A stretch of 64,000 bases of DNA from Muscardinus avellanarius (lineage: Eukaryota; Chordata; Mammalia; Rodentia; Gliridae): positions 34,266,529-34,330,528 of the forward strand of contig OY726565.1 of assembly GCA_963383645.1 (NCBI GenBank), given 5' to 3'. Below the pieces are notes generated by a model that saw only the letters and a list, made by a program, of their open reading frames with translations, made no database searches and was not told where the DNA came from. Below, piece by piece: positions 53,018-63,620 of the stretch (the first letter of the stretch is position 1; each line of letters opens with the position of its first letter). Position numbers and translations under genes: made by a program.

Positions 53018-53507
53018 GAGTAAGGGAGATATTCAAGCACATTTTGCAAGAACTCAACACCAACATCGATGGGTGGTAGAAAACTGGCTTTGCCATTATT
53101 ACCATTGCTGATGTGAGGCACAGACATGCTCAAGTGGTGTTAAGCAGAGGAAACTCTGACTTCACTAAGAGGTTGGCAAGTACACGAGATGTGAGTACAT
53201 GTGATTATTGTCATGCCAAATCTAGGCTAATACAAGGTCACAGACTGGTCTTAAAAAGACAGAGGATATGAAAAATGGAAATTATGGCCAAGTCATGGCC
53301 AATGCCCTGGACAAGAAGTTCGACGGAGACCTTGAGCAGCTAAAGAAAATTTCTGCCTACCTTGGCAAGTGAACCGGGCCACTCTGGGACCTTTGTGTCA
53401 CACCAGCTCACCAAGACCACCAGCCACCACTGACACACCATGATCTGTCTGAGAATAAATAAGTCTAGGCCTTGTCAATTAATAAATGGTTTAAAGACCT
53501 AAAAAAA
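53018..53507 (+). pseudogene. RPS18: RPS18 processed pseudogene
   Basis: An intronless decayed copy of the mRNA for ribosomal protein S18 (small-subunit component). It runs in order: 'attcaagcacattttgcaag' 'aactcaacaccaacatcgat' 'ggg' (codons for HILRVLNTNIDG), 'gacttcactaagagg' (DLTKR), 'aggtcacagactggtc' (KIPDW) and 'caagtcatggccaatgccct' (the QVLANGL region). After a stop come 'cagctcaccaagaccaccag' (QHTKTTG) and the 3' UTR 'taggccttgtcaattaataa' plus an A tail. The start codon region is lost or unreadable. Frameshifts and the stop before the conserved C-terminus make it non-functional. It lies directly after a GGAA repeat. Confidence 0.88.
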
Positions 53508-53729
53508 GCCAACTTCCAGTCACTGGTGTTTATTATGCAAAAACCTTCCTTCTTCCACTGCTTGAAAATAGGGATGGGATTTACTCATGCCCCATTTATG
53601 GTACCTCTACTGTTCCCTACACTCTTTACAGATTAGGTCAGCAAGGTAATGAGGGTTTGGTTTTGTTTTGTTTTGTTTTGTTTTGTTTTACAGAACATTG
53701 GGATGCTATTTATCAGAACTGGGAAATGA

Positions 53730-54003
53730 TCCAGGTGTGGTGGTACAGGCTTGTAATCTCAGCATTCGGGAGGCTGAGACAGGACGATCATGGTTCACGG
53801 ACAGTCTCAGCTACTTAGTGAGGCCCTCTGCAACTTAGTAAGACCCTGTTTCAAAATAAAGAATAAAAAAAAAGGCAGGGGGTGTAGCTTGGAGGTCAAA
53901 TGCCTATGGGTTCCAACCCAAGACCTGCAAAAATAGTAGTAGTAGTAGTAGTAGTAGTAGTAATAGTAGTAGTAATAATAATAATTAATAATAATAATAA
54001 TAA
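53730..54003 (+). mobile_element. B1-dID SINE, classic, with (TAG)n(AAT)n tail
   Basis: 'ccaggtgtggtggtacaggc' to 'ccaacccaagacctgc', then about 65 bp of TAG and AAT triplets. The flanks agaactgggaaatga (53715-53729) and agaattgggaaatga (54004-54018) are the target duplication with one change. Confidence 0.93.
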
Positions 54004-54305
54004 AGAATTGGGAAATGAGTGCTAGTGAATCCCTCTTCTCTCCCTCTCCTCTCCCTTCTCTGCTCAAAAGAAAGAAAAGAAAGAAAACTGAGATTGAATA
54101 AATCTTGGCTGACTTGTCTTCACCCAATGGCCTGCTGCCTCCTGTTACTCTTTGTACTGAACTTTAATAGTTGTGTTTAAAGTTTTGTGAATTTCTGCAA
54201 GCCTCTATTTTGATCTCTAAGTCTAGGCAACCCCTATGAACTTGCTCTTGGTCCCATTTCCTTTCTTCACATAACACTCCTTACCCTGTAATAGGAAGGT
54301 TGTAC

Positions 54306-54481
54306 CCAGGTGCGGTGGTGCATGCTTGTAATCCCAGTTTTTGAGAGGCTGAGGCAGGAGGATTACAGGTTTACAGCCAGGCTCAGCAACTTAGTGAGAC
54401 CCTGTATCAAAATAAAAAATTAAAAAATAGGACTGGGGGTACAGCTCAGAGGTGTAATGTTCCTAGGTTTAATCCCCAGTG

Positions 54482-54527
<46 letters not shown>
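54306..54527 (+). mobile_element. B1-dID SINE, classic, with (CA)n tail
   Basis: 'acccaggtgcggtggtgcat', 'aggctcagcaacttagtgag', 'aggactgggggtacagctca', 'aatccccagtgatacac', (CA)n to 54527. Confidence 0.9.
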
Positions 54528-54529
<2 letters not shown>

Positions 54530-54629
54530 TGCCTTTACTGTTTAGAGGCAGCAAACTATAGAATTAGGATCTGGAAACTGAACCTTCAATTACTGAGAAA
54601 AATATCCAGGTATGTACATAAGGAAATAT

Positions 54630-54790
54630 AATCTAGTTCACCAGGTATTGACATCTGTCTACTAGAATGTGGAGCTCCAGGAGGGCAGGGATGTTAATTT
54701 GTTTGTTTGTTATTTCTATGCTATTCACTATTCTAATCCCAAGTCTTATAACAATGCCTGACACTCAATAAATATTTGTCAAATAAAGGA
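54630..54790 (+). mobile_element. L2 3' end
   Basis: 'ggagctccaggagggcaggg' 'atgttaattt', 'atgcctgacactcaataaat' 'atttgtcaaata' is the classic L2 terminus. Confidence 0.75.
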
Positions 54791-55324
54791 AAACTGGTTA
54801 CCACTGGAAAGAATAATATCCAAGGGAAAGGTAAGCCAAGCAGAGTGCGATGGCGACCACTGTGCAACCAGGCTTGGCAGACCCCGACTACGGAGAATGA
54901 ATCCAAGACAGGTGCCTTGAGCAGACAGCACCAGGCAAGTCTGCCAGCAGGTACCAGGGCTTTAGGTTGCCAGCGCATTAAAAAAAAAATGCAGACACAG
55001 AGAAAGAAGCATCAGGCCCCGAGGAAACAACTAAAGCCCATCTTTAGATGTGAGCCACATTACTGGGAAGAGAAACAGGGCTGTACAGAGTCTAATCTCC
55101 AGGTAGGCAAAAGCTCCCTAAATTCCTCCTGTCTGACCTGACTCCTAATTCCAACCAAATTTGTGAAGTCAGATTGCTCAAAAAATTTTTAGTCATAGCT
55201 TTGCTTTACAATCAAACGGTGTACTTTAGGCTCTTTGAGAAATATCCCTTGTAATCCCTACTTTGTGCCCAAGCAGAGTTCCCACACACTAAGATGCCAA
55301 GTTGAATTCAAAGATCTAGCGAAG
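54791..55324. other. No gene recognised
   Basis: About 530 bp. A plus-strand ORF of 121 codons (54776-55141, Lys/Gln-rich) has no recognisable domain and overlaps the L2 end, so I do not call it a gene. Confidence 0.5.
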
Positions 55325-55746
55325 CTGGGCATGGTGGTGCGCGCTTGTAAGGTTTTTTTTTTTTTTTTTTTTTGGTTTTTTTTTTAGTGGTACTAGGGAT
55401 AGAACCCTTCTACCTCTGGGCTACACTCCCAGACCTATTTTATATTATTTTATATTTTATTTGGAAACAGGGTCTCTTAAGCCAGTGAGGCTGGCTTTGA
55501 ACCTGCGCGATCCACCGGTCCCCACCTCCCAAGCATGGGGATTACAAGCGTGCGCCACCACGCCTGGCCACGCTTATAATCTTAATACTTGGGAGGCCGA
55601 GACAGGAGGATTGAGGTTTGCAGACATCCTTAGTGAAGCCCTCTGCAACTTAGTGAGACCTTGTTTCAAAATGAAGAATAAAAAATAGGACTGTAGATGT
55701 AGCTCAGATATAGAATGCCCCTGGGTTTCATCCCCACCCAGTAGAG

Positions 55747-55813
<67 letters not shown>
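55325..55813 (+). mobile_element. B1-dID SINE interrupted by an opposite short-variant SINE, with (GA)n tail
   Basis: Outer plus copy: 'agctgggcatggtggtgcgc' (to 55350) and from 55571 'cgcttataatcttaatactt' to 'gggtttcatccccaccc', followed by (GA)n (55743-55813). Inner antisense short-variant copy at 55351-55570, with a T-rich start. The duplicated cgcttgtaa / cgcttataa (55342-55350, 55571-55579) is its target duplication. Unlike the other nests, the inner copy sits near the outer 5' end. Confidence 0.85.
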
Positions 55814-55814
<1 letters not shown>

Positions 55815-56328
55815 CTAGTGAGCCAGCAGCCATGGTGTCTATGGTCTTTGTAGAGAGACCCAGAGGGAGTAAAGTTCCAGAGGCCCAGGAAACAGACCAG
55901 GTGGGGCCTGCTCATTCCTTAGAGTAAATTTCCAATTGATCTATATTTCTTAAGTTTTGCATTTGCTAATTGAATTTCTTTTAAATGAGAATGTCTAGAT
56001 TATAAATATAAAAAAGCAAGGAAGGAAAGTTTTAACAAGTGAAATACTAGTCTGATGCCATGTTTTCTTGCAGTTGGTTAACACTATTTCTTGCTTGAAT
56101 GCTATCTCTCTAGTTCCTCATGCAATGCCTGCTAGGAGCCAATAAACACTCATTGAATGGGTGAATAAGCAAATGAATGAGAATTATCTTGGTTCATTTC
56201 ATTATTTTTGCATCCTAACTGACTATTTTAACTTAATTCAAAGTTTTTGGAGTGGTCTTATTGCTCATTTGAGTCAAGGAGACAACCACTGATGGGGTCC
56301 CTGCCTAAACTACAGCAGTATGCTGTTA

Positions 56329-56330
<2 letters not shown>
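55814..56330. other. Unique sequence with an L2 3' end at 56100-56185
   Basis: The piece 'gccaataaacactcattgaa' 'tgggtgaataagcaaatgaa' is an L2 or MIR-like terminus. Nothing else recognised. Confidence 0.5.
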
Positions 56331-56372
<42 letters not shown>

Positions 56373-56450
56373 GTAAAATGCTAGGGATTGAGCCTACCCT
56401 CATGTATAAGGCAAGCATGCTACCATCAAGCTAAACCCCCAAGCCCTGGA
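56331..56450 (-). mobile_element. Solo ID element, old, with (TG)n
   Basis: (TG)n (56331-56370) then antisense ID: 'gctagggattgagcctaccc' 'tcatgtataaggcaagcatg' 'ctaccatcaagctaaacccc'. No B1 half. Confidence 0.75.
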
Positions 56451-56600
56451 TTTTTTAAGAGCTCTTAAAAAAATACTATATACAACACCCCAGTCACATG
56501 GTAGTTGAGGTACTTCCAAAGTAGAAAAAGGTAAAAAGGAAAAAAAATACCAACAATCTACAAAGTATATAATACTTTTAAGTCTATAACTAGTATTATA

Positions 56601-56778
56601 TGTCACTAGGGATTGAACCCAGGGGCGTTCTACCACTGAATTACACCTCATCATTTTATTGGTTTTTATTTTGAAACAAGGTCTCACTAAGTTACTGCAC
56701 ATTGGCCTTGAACTTACAATCCTCTTGCCTCAGCCTCCCAAGTACAGGGATTACAGGTGTGTGCCACCATGCCCTGCT
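56601..56778 (-). mobile_element. B1-dID SINE, classic
   Basis: 'tcactagggattgaacccag', 'aaggtctcactaagttactg', 'gtgccaccatgccctgct', with a small deletion in the left half. Confidence 0.88.
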
Positions 56779-56844
56779 TATAAAAATTTATAACTTCATA
56801 ACCAAAACACATATAAATATTTTTTTCATGGTGTGAACTATTTT

Positions 56845-57533
56845 TTTAATTTATTTTTATTGGTGCATTGTAATCATATACCACATTGGAATACAAGACT
56901 TGAGAGGATATACAAGCACACATCATCCAATTAGCCCTCATCCAGCCCCCATCCCATTCCCTCCCCATCCCTCGACCCCATGCTTGTTTAGTAATTAACT
57001 TTGATACATTTGTTTATGTACCTCCTGCGTTTTAAAGAGGCTCCATCCTCCCCTATTCCATACCCTCTGATTGGTCACCTTAATTGCTCCACTATAGGGC
57101 CCTTTCTATAACTCGACCTCTTCCTGTTGCCCCTTTCCTCCTAGTTATTGATGATTAGGGGAAGCATCTGGTTTTTATTTTCTGCGATATTTCTCTGTGC
57201 ATGCCGCGTTGCAAGTACCGATCCCACTCTTGACGGCTGCAGTAGTGGCCTGGCTACCCGGTGGACTGATCCAGACCTCATTGGCTCAAGCAGCAGCCTT
57301 GCCTCATGGGAGGCCCCGATTCTTGCCTTGCTGGCCCCCACACCGACCTAACCCCTCAGCAGGCTCCAATCCCGGCCTTGGAGGCCCCAGAACCGGCCTT
57401 GCCTCACAGCAGGCTCCGATGCTGGCCACTGGCCCCGGCTTCGGCCTAACCCCTCAGCAGGCTCCGATCCCGGCCTCGGAGGCCCCAGTAGCGGCCTTGC
57501 CTCATGGTAGGTTCCGATTCCGGCCGTTGGATC
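56845..57533 (-). mobile_element. Composite SVA-like retroposon, 5'-truncated copy
   Basis: On the minus strand: about 245 bp of the 100-bp-unit VNTR (57533-57290), the joint region (57290-57007, with 'gagaaatatcgcagaaaata' and 'aaagggccctatag') and the L1-type 3' end and A tail (57006-56845). The order and wording match 3000-3692. Truncation at the 5' end within the VNTR is what L1-driven integration produces. It lacks the monomers and spacer. The 5' border meets a SINE truncated at its own 5' end. Confidence 0.85.
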
Positions 57534-57790
57534 CTGGCTTGGGAGGCAGAGACAGGAGGATCGCACAGGTTCGAAGCCAGCCACGCTGGTGTAAGAGACC
57601 CTGTTTCAAAAAATATAAAATAGGTCTGGGAGTGTAGCCCGGAGGTAGAAGGGCTTCCAGGAACCCCAGTACCACCAAAAATAAAAAAAATAAAGAATAA
57701 AAAATAAAAAGACTAAAAAAATAGGACTGGGGGTGTAGCTCAGAGGTAGAATGGCCCTGGGTTCCATCCCCAGCACTGCAAAAATAATAA
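57534..57790 (+). mobile_element. Short-variant SINE (5'-truncated) followed by a classic SINE right half
   Basis: 57534-57680 begins at 'gcttgggaggcagagacagg' and runs to 'aggaaccccagtaccacc'. Then an A-rich linker and the ID half 'aggactgggggtgtagctca' 'gaggtagaatgg' ... 'ccatccccagcactgc' (57722-57780). The second may be the rest of an older copy whose left half was replaced. Confidence 0.8.
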
Positions 57791-57867
57791 GTAAATATAA
57801 AAATAAAAAATTAAAATGTAGTACATATGCATGAGAGGCACGTTTTATATGTGTTTTAAGTTAGGTT

Positions 57868-58100
57868 ATGGTTGTAGACTTTAACATTAAACAACCTAGG
57901 TTTGAAGAGCAGTTTGTCCATTTGCCAGCTTCATGATCTTGAGCAATTTGCTTAATTTCTCAGTGAGTCGGTTTCCTCATCTGTCAAATGGCAGTGATTA
58001 TTAAACGCAGCACGTTTCTGAGAATTCAGTGAGACAATGTATGAAAGGGACTTGACACAGTGCAAAGCAGATATAGCATGATAACTATTAATATTTTTAT
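57868..58100 (+). repeat. MIR SINE
   Basis: 'acctaggtttgaagagcagt', 'gatcttgagcaatttgctta' 'atttctcagtgagtcggttt' 'cctcatctgtcaaatggcag' and 'agtgagacaatgtatgaaag' follow the MIR consensus over more than 200 bp. Confidence 0.8.
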
Positions 58101-58246
58101 TCGGCTTATAAACATGCTTCATTTAGATGATTTACTTGCAGTAATCCCTGACTTCTCAGGCCTCTGGAGCCCACATAATGGGCACTACTTCTGGACTCAG
58201 TAAGAGCCAGGATGCAGAAGTCCTTCAGTAGAAATAATGGAGTGCT

Positions 58247-58425
58247 TAGGCATGGTGGCACACACCTGTGATCCCAGTACTTGAGAGGCTGAGACAGGAG
58301 GATTGCAGGTTCAAGACCAGCTTCAGCAACTTAGTGAGACCTCATTTCAAAATAAAAAATGAAAAGGGCAGAGGTACAGCTAGAAGGTAAAATGACCCTG
58401 GCTTCAATTCCCAGAACCAAAAAGA
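58247..58425 (+). mobile_element. B1-dID SINE, classic
   Basis: 'ttaggcatggtggcacacac', 'agcttcagcaacttagtgag', 'gggcagaggtacagctagaa', 'cttcaattcccagaacc'. Confidence 0.88.
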
Positions 58426-59041
58426 AAGGAATAATAGAACGCTGTCTTGTTGTTGAAGGAGCCAGCGCTTGGGACTTAGAAGAGTTCAGCAGAGCTGCCT
58501 CTCAGAGGCCCTGGCTGGCAGCTACAGAGCCCCAGGAAGGTCCGTTCACCAGGAACAGAGAGGTAAGTTCCACCATTAACAGGAATGGACTTGGAGAGTA
58601 GGGCAGTACTGCCAAGATGTTTAACAGTGGTCTGCTTCAGAGGACCTATGAAGGACCCACATTTGTGGATATGCCTTACAGAGGTGAGCTAAGGAAATGC
58701 AAGGATTTGGAAGTGTCAGCCCTCCCCCCCCCCATCATGTCTCTTGCTTACAAAGAAGAGTGTCAGCCCCCTGACTCCCTGCACCATTCAGTGAAGAAGG
58801 AAAAGAGACAACAAAAACAAAAAATAAACTATGGTCTGTCAATACACCCTCACTGAGCAGGGTCGATAAATCATTTGCCACCAAGCTGGAGGCCAGAAAC
58901 TAGATAAGTAATTCAGCTACCTTTGAAGTTTGATCTAGAATCTAGTCCTCAAGCTTCTGGAGGATTATTTGAGTCTTTTATTGATGTAGGTGGATGTTGG
59001 AATTTGCTTTTCAAATGCCAACAAAAAAGATGATGATAATG

Positions 59042-59043
<2 letters not shown>
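58426..59043. other. Unique GC-richer segment, no gene recognised
   Basis: About 620 bp. A donor-like GAG|GTAAGT lies at 58560-58568 after an open stretch of about 45 codons, and an ORF of 79 codons follows at 58617-58856. Neither has a recognisable motif. Confidence 0.35.

Positions 59044-59088
<45 letters not shown>
59044..59088. repeat. (GCT)15 trinucleotide repeat
   Basis: Fifteen perfect GCT units (AGC/CAG on the minus strand), preceded by GAT triplets. Not inside a recognisable reading frame. Confidence 0.97.
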
Positions 59089-59089
<1 letters not shown>

Positions 59090-59292
59090 ATCTCTGCACA
59101 TTTACCTGCATCCACAGCATCACTTTGATTAAAATTGTATCTTAGCAAAAAATAAGGAGAATATATTGGGCAATGTTAAATAATATAGAAACTTCTCCAA
59201 GGCTGGGAACAGATTTTCTCAGTTCACATCCAAGTTCTACCACAAAATAGCTTTTCTCTGAGGCTCAACATTGTCATCTGAAAATGAAATTA

Positions 59293-59700
59293 TTAGCCAG
59301 GTGTAATGGCGCATACCTATAATCTCAGTACTTGGGAGGCTGAGACAAAGAGGATGGCAGGCTGGAGGCCAACCTCAACAACTTAATGTGACCCTTACCA
59401 ATTTAGCAAGATCTATTTCAAAATAAAATATTAGCCAGGCGTGGTGGCACACACTTGTAATCCCAGCATTTGAGAGGCTGAGACAGGAGGATCGCGGTTC
59501 GCAGCCAGCCTCAGCTACTTAGTGAGGCCCTTGCAACTCAGTGACACCCTGTTTCAAAATAAAGAATAAAAATAGAGCTGGGAGTGTCACTTGGGGCTAG
59601 AATGCCTCTGGGTTCTATCCCCATTACCACAAAAATAAAGTAAAATAAAATATTAAAGGGGTTGAGATATAGTTTGAAAGATATTGCTCCCCTGCTGTAG
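59293..59700 (+). mobile_element. Nested B1-dID SINEs with target duplication
   Basis: Outer diverged copy: left half 59293-59433, ID remnant 59656-59700 ('ggggttgagatatagtttga'). Inner complete classic copy 59434-59641 ('gccaggcgtggtggcacaca' to 'tatccccattacc'). Perfect 14-bp duplication aaaataaaatatta at 59420-59433 and 59642-59655, in the outer linker. Confidence 0.92.
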
Positions 59701-60023
59701 CCCTACATGTTACATCATACAACAAAGCTGACCTTAAATTGATATCATAGTATCCCTAAAAAAAGCAGAAGGACTGTCCTTTGGAAATGGATTAAATATG
59801 TTTGTAATGGAACTAGAGATTATAGTTAGGACAAATGGATTAAAGTTAGATTTTTTATAGTACAAGGAATATTTTTATGATTGGGAAGCTGTTTTTTCTT
59901 AGGGAAAACATGCGTAAGGGAATGGAATTTTAATTCAATGATCTTCCACTTTAAGGTTCTTTTATTCCACTCTTGATCACATGTAGGTAATCTTAGCATT
60001 CTATTAGTGCATGGAAAACTTTA
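59701..60023. other. No recognisable feature
   Basis: About 320 bp of AT-rich unique sequence. Confidence 0.6.
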
Positions 60024-60038
60024 AAAATATAATAGCTC

Positions 60039-60250
60039 GCCAGGCGTGGTGGCGCACGCTTGTAATCCCCGCGCTTGGGAGGCAGAGACAGGAGGATCGC
60101 GCAGGTTCGAAGCCAGCCTTGCTGGCTTAGGAGACCCTGTTTCCAAATAAAAATGTAAAAAATAGGTGTCTGGGAGTTTAGCCCGGAGGTAGAAGGGTTT
60201 CCAGGAACTCCAGTACCACCAAAAAAAATTAATTAAAAAAATAAAAAATA
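60039..60250 (+). mobile_element. B1-dID SINE, short variant
   Basis: One of the least diverged copies: 'gccaggcgtggtggcgcacg' 'cttgtaatccccgcgc', 'gctggcttaggagaccctg', 'aggaactccagtaccacc', A-rich tail. Perfect 15-bp duplication aaaatataatagctc at 60024-60038 and 60251-60265. Confidence 0.95.
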
Positions 60251-60265
60251 AAAATATAATAGCTC

Positions 60266-60854
60266 AATTTCAGAGTGTAACATAAAATTGACTTTTTGAT
60301 CTAAAAGTTTAAGCCTCCAAGAAATTAGATAATATTTTAACATATCTTAAACCAAATACAAAACAGGCACTTAGGCTATGCGATTCAATCTTAATATTTT
60401 TTGTCAATATAAACACATAGCTTGTGATATTTAAAGTAAATATGGGTATATGTTGCTTTAAGCAATTGAAATGGGTTGAGCTTTAACCTTAAATATGAAT
60501 TTATATAAGGTAACATCATGAAGAAACATAGAAAGATAATTAAAATGTCTAGAACTGCACATTGTGGGTTGAGAAGACTAATTCTTGCTAGTTTCATGTT
60601 TCCAAAACTGTGTTACAAAAACATGGCTTTAAAGATACGTATTCTCTAAACAACAGAAAACTCTAAATAGTATCCTCAGTTAATTGCCATTTTGAGGATC
60701 TGTTTTATGAAAGTTAATATGTCTTAACAGTATGTTAAGTTAAAGTTAATATGTATTAAAACAGTAGCCTGACCTTACTAACATGCAAATAACATAAATT
60801 TCTAAGTAGAAATAAAGTGCACAAAGACATAAGTAAAAGAAAATCACAGGGTTG
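60266..60854. other. No recognisable feature
   Basis: About 590 bp of AT-rich unique sequence. Confidence 0.6.
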
Positions 60855-61056
60855 GCCTGGCATGGTGGTACATGCCGGTAACACAATACTTAGGAGGCTT
60901 AGGCCAAGAGGATTGAAGTTTCGATGACAGCATCAGCTATTTAGCAATTATTAACTTAATGACACCCTGTTTCAAAATAAAAAATAAAAAGTACTAGGGT
61001 TGTAGCTTGGAAGTGTAAGTCTCCTGGATTCAATCTCTAGTATCAAAAAACAAAAC
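60855..61056 (+). mobile_element. B1-dID SINE, old classic copy
   Basis: 'ggcctggcatggtggtacat', 'cagcatcagctatttagcaa', 'actagggttgtagcttggaa', 'gattcaatctctagtatc'. Flanks share cacagggtt. Confidence 0.82.
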
Positions 61057-61106
61057 AAAAATTAAAAACCACAGGGTTAACATTACCATTACTTCTTCTG
61101 TAAAGC

Positions 61107-61477
61107 TTGTCTTAGCTCAGTTTGGTATAACAAATTGCCACAAACTGGGCAGCTTATAAACAACAGAAATTTATTTCTCAGTTCTGGAGGCTGGAAGTCT
61201 TGGAGCAGGGTTCCAGTATGATCAGGTGCTGGTGTGGGACCTCTTCTAAGTTGCCGACTGCCTTTGTCTCATCGTAACCTCACAAGGACAGAAGCAGAGA
61301 AGGGAGGCAAGGCCTCTCATGACACTAATAAAGGCATTCACTTCATTCCTTAGGGGTCGCCACTCTCACAAACTCTAATCCAATTTACCTTCTGGAGGCC
61401 CCACTTCCCAATACCATCACATTTTGGGAATAAAGTTTCAACACTGGAATGTGGGGGAAACACTTCAGTCCATCACA
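61107..61477 (-). mobile_element. MaLR-type (MST/MLT1-like) solo LTR
   Basis: Antisense of an ERVL-MaLR LTR: 'gtataacaaattgccacaaa' 'ctgggcagcttataaacaac' 'agaaatttatttctcagttc' 'tggaggctgg' at one end and 'aggccccacttcccaatacc' 'atcac' ... 'tcagtccatcaca' at the other. Non-coding, with no internal region. Confidence 0.75.
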
Positions 61478-61881
61478 AAGTTCAGGTGATCGCTCAAGGC
61501 CTACATGAAGCTGCTGACACTCAATTTTTTCTGACCTCCTAAAAAGGCAGTTTCATCCAGTTCAACCTGAGGCAAAATGGGAATATACGCAGAAGGTAAA
61601 TTATTTAAATTCATTATTCAGTGTATTTTTCTGGTTGGAAGAAAATAACCATAGGATCAGATATATATTTGAGGTAGGTACAATATGATCTTTTCAGTTT
61701 ATAATCAGAAAGGAGGAGGAGGAGGAAGAAGAGAAGGGGAAGTGGAGAAGGAGAGGGAGACTGAGGGTCCTTTGAAACTGGCAGAAGAAGGATAAATTAG
61801 TTAATGGCTTAGGAACCACGAAAGCAGGCAGCTCTAATATAGGTGATGTTCCTGAGATGGATGCTGTAAAAGAAAATGGGT
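61478..61881. other. Unique sequence with a GGA-rich tract at 61711-61770
   Basis: A purine tract (aggaggaggaggaagaagag and following) of about 60 bp; otherwise nothing recognised. Confidence 0.6.
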
Positions 61882-62287
61882 ACTATGGTTTGAATGCGAT
61901 TTTCCCCAAAGGTTCATGTATTAAAAACTTGTTTCCCAAGGTGGGTGGTAGCATTAGGAAGTTATGTGGACCTTTAAGAGGTGGAGCCAAGTAGGAGGTC
62001 CTTAGCACTGGGATGTGCTCATAGAAGGTATTGTGAGCTCTCTGGCTTTCTGTTGTTCTCTGGCTTTTTGTTGCTCTCCAGCTTTCTGTCTTGCAAAGTA
62101 AGCAAATCCTCCACCACACACCCTCACCATTGTGACACCATCAGCCAGAAGGTCTTCACATCAGAGTCAAACTGATGCTGGTGCCATGCCCTTGAATTCC
62201 AGAACCATGACCTAAATAAACCAGTTTTCTTTATAAAGCCAGCCTGCCTTAGGTGCTTCATTATAGTGTCAGAACAGACTAATAAGA
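61882..62287 (+). mobile_element. MaLR-type solo LTR
   Basis: 'tactatggtttgaatgcgat', 'cctttaagaggtggagccaa', 'cagaaccatgacctaaataa' 'accagttttctttataaagc' and the end 'cagaacagactaataag' give the complete MaLR layout with polyadenylation signal. Orientation is opposite to 61107-61477. Confidence 0.75.
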
Positions 62288-62989
62288 GTGGATAGATCCA
62301 CAAAGAAGTGTTCATGTAGATCACAGGAGACAATAGCCGAAGGCTTTTCAAAATCCAGAAGATCTATAAAGCGAGAGAAATGAAAGGTCTTCTTGAGGCT
62401 ATAAAAGCAAAGCAAAGTGATCATTGTTGAGCTTAGTAGGCAATGCTATTCACTTCACTTTTATCATTCATTTTAATCCTAAACCAAAAATAACTTCTTT
62501 AAAAGGTTTTGTGGGAAATACATGAAATTATCTAAAGAACCTTGTATCTGATGCCTGCTAACATGATCAGTTCACCTCCTATTCTTTCTCCTGGCTTCTC
62601 ACAGTTTGATCATAGAACCACCATTTGAATGAAGAAAAAGTAGGTGCTCAAAGAGTCAAAATAGGCTCTCGAATGATTACTGGAATAGTTGCTCACAAGC
62701 CTAGGTCAAAGCCTGCTATTCAAATGCAAATCTTGCTACATTTTCTTTACAACACCAGGGAAATGTTCACATTTTCACTTTCTTCCTCAGTTTTTATGAC
62801 TTTCTCCTAACACTCTTCCTAGGTTGTTGTCTGATAACCTCCTCCTTTCTAGATTTATTTTACACTTTGGAATGTTGTGCAGCCCTGGACACTCCTTGGT
62901 GCTCTCCTCTCCTTCCATGTCTTTTGTTTCTCTTTCAATGTACACCTCCCCCTCCTTCTAGCTTCTTCTTCTTTGGTTTCTCCTTTCAA
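62288..62989. other. No gene recognised
   Basis: About 700 bp of unique sequence; the right end may be the decayed start of the L2 that follows. Confidence 0.5.
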
Positions 62990-63620
62990 TGTCATTGCTC
63001 CCCAGAGCAATCACTCATTTGTGATACAGCTTCCTGACTTTCTTCAAACTCTCGACTTTGACTACTACCTATACACACATCTATGCCTCTGTCATCATTC
63101 GGGCTGTCTACTCCAAATTCTGGCCTTCCCATAAATACAACTGCCAAGTGAACGCTTTCACTTCAATGTCCCAAAGATATCTCAAAATACGCCCAAACTC
63201 CCCAATTCTTCTTTGCATCCAGGCCGGTTTGTAGAGACTTTATTCCTAGCATTTATTACATTCTATTGTGGGGGTTAAAATACTTGCTATTATTATTATT
63301 TTGGTGGGGGTACTGGGGATGGAACTCAGGGGCACTCTACCTCAGAGCTACACTCCCAGTCTTATTTTTTATTCTTTATTTTGAAACAGGGTCTCACTGA
63401 GTTGTAAAGGGCCTCGCCAAGTAGCTGAGGCTGCCCACTAACCGCGATCCTCCTGTCTCAGCCTCCCAAATGCTGGGATTACACGCGTGCACCACCATGC
63501 CTGGCTTGCGATGATCATTTCATTGAAGCTAGGGACTGTGTGTTATTCACCTTGGAATTTCTAGCTTTTGACAAGGCACTGGCATAGAGCAGGCATCCAC
63601 TAACTGTGAGTGAGCAAGAA
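62990..63620 (+). mobile_element. L2 LINE 3' part, split by a SINE
   Basis: 'cacttcaatgtcccaaagat' 'atctcaaaatacgcccaaac', 'gcatttattacattctattg', then after the SINE 'gaagctagggactgtgtgtt' 'attcaccttggaattt' and 'ggcactggcatagagcaggc' reproduce the L2 end. Confidence 0.7.
63302..63506 (-). mobile_element. B1-dID SINE, classic, inside L2
   Basis: 'ggggtactggggatggaact', 'gtagctgaggctgcccacta', 'caccaccatgcctggct'. Complete; imperfect flanking duplication. Confidence 0.9.

Noticed and set aside
54776..55141. 121-codon Lys/Gln-rich ORF
   Set aside because: Its start lies inside an L2 end and no domain is visible; judged chance.
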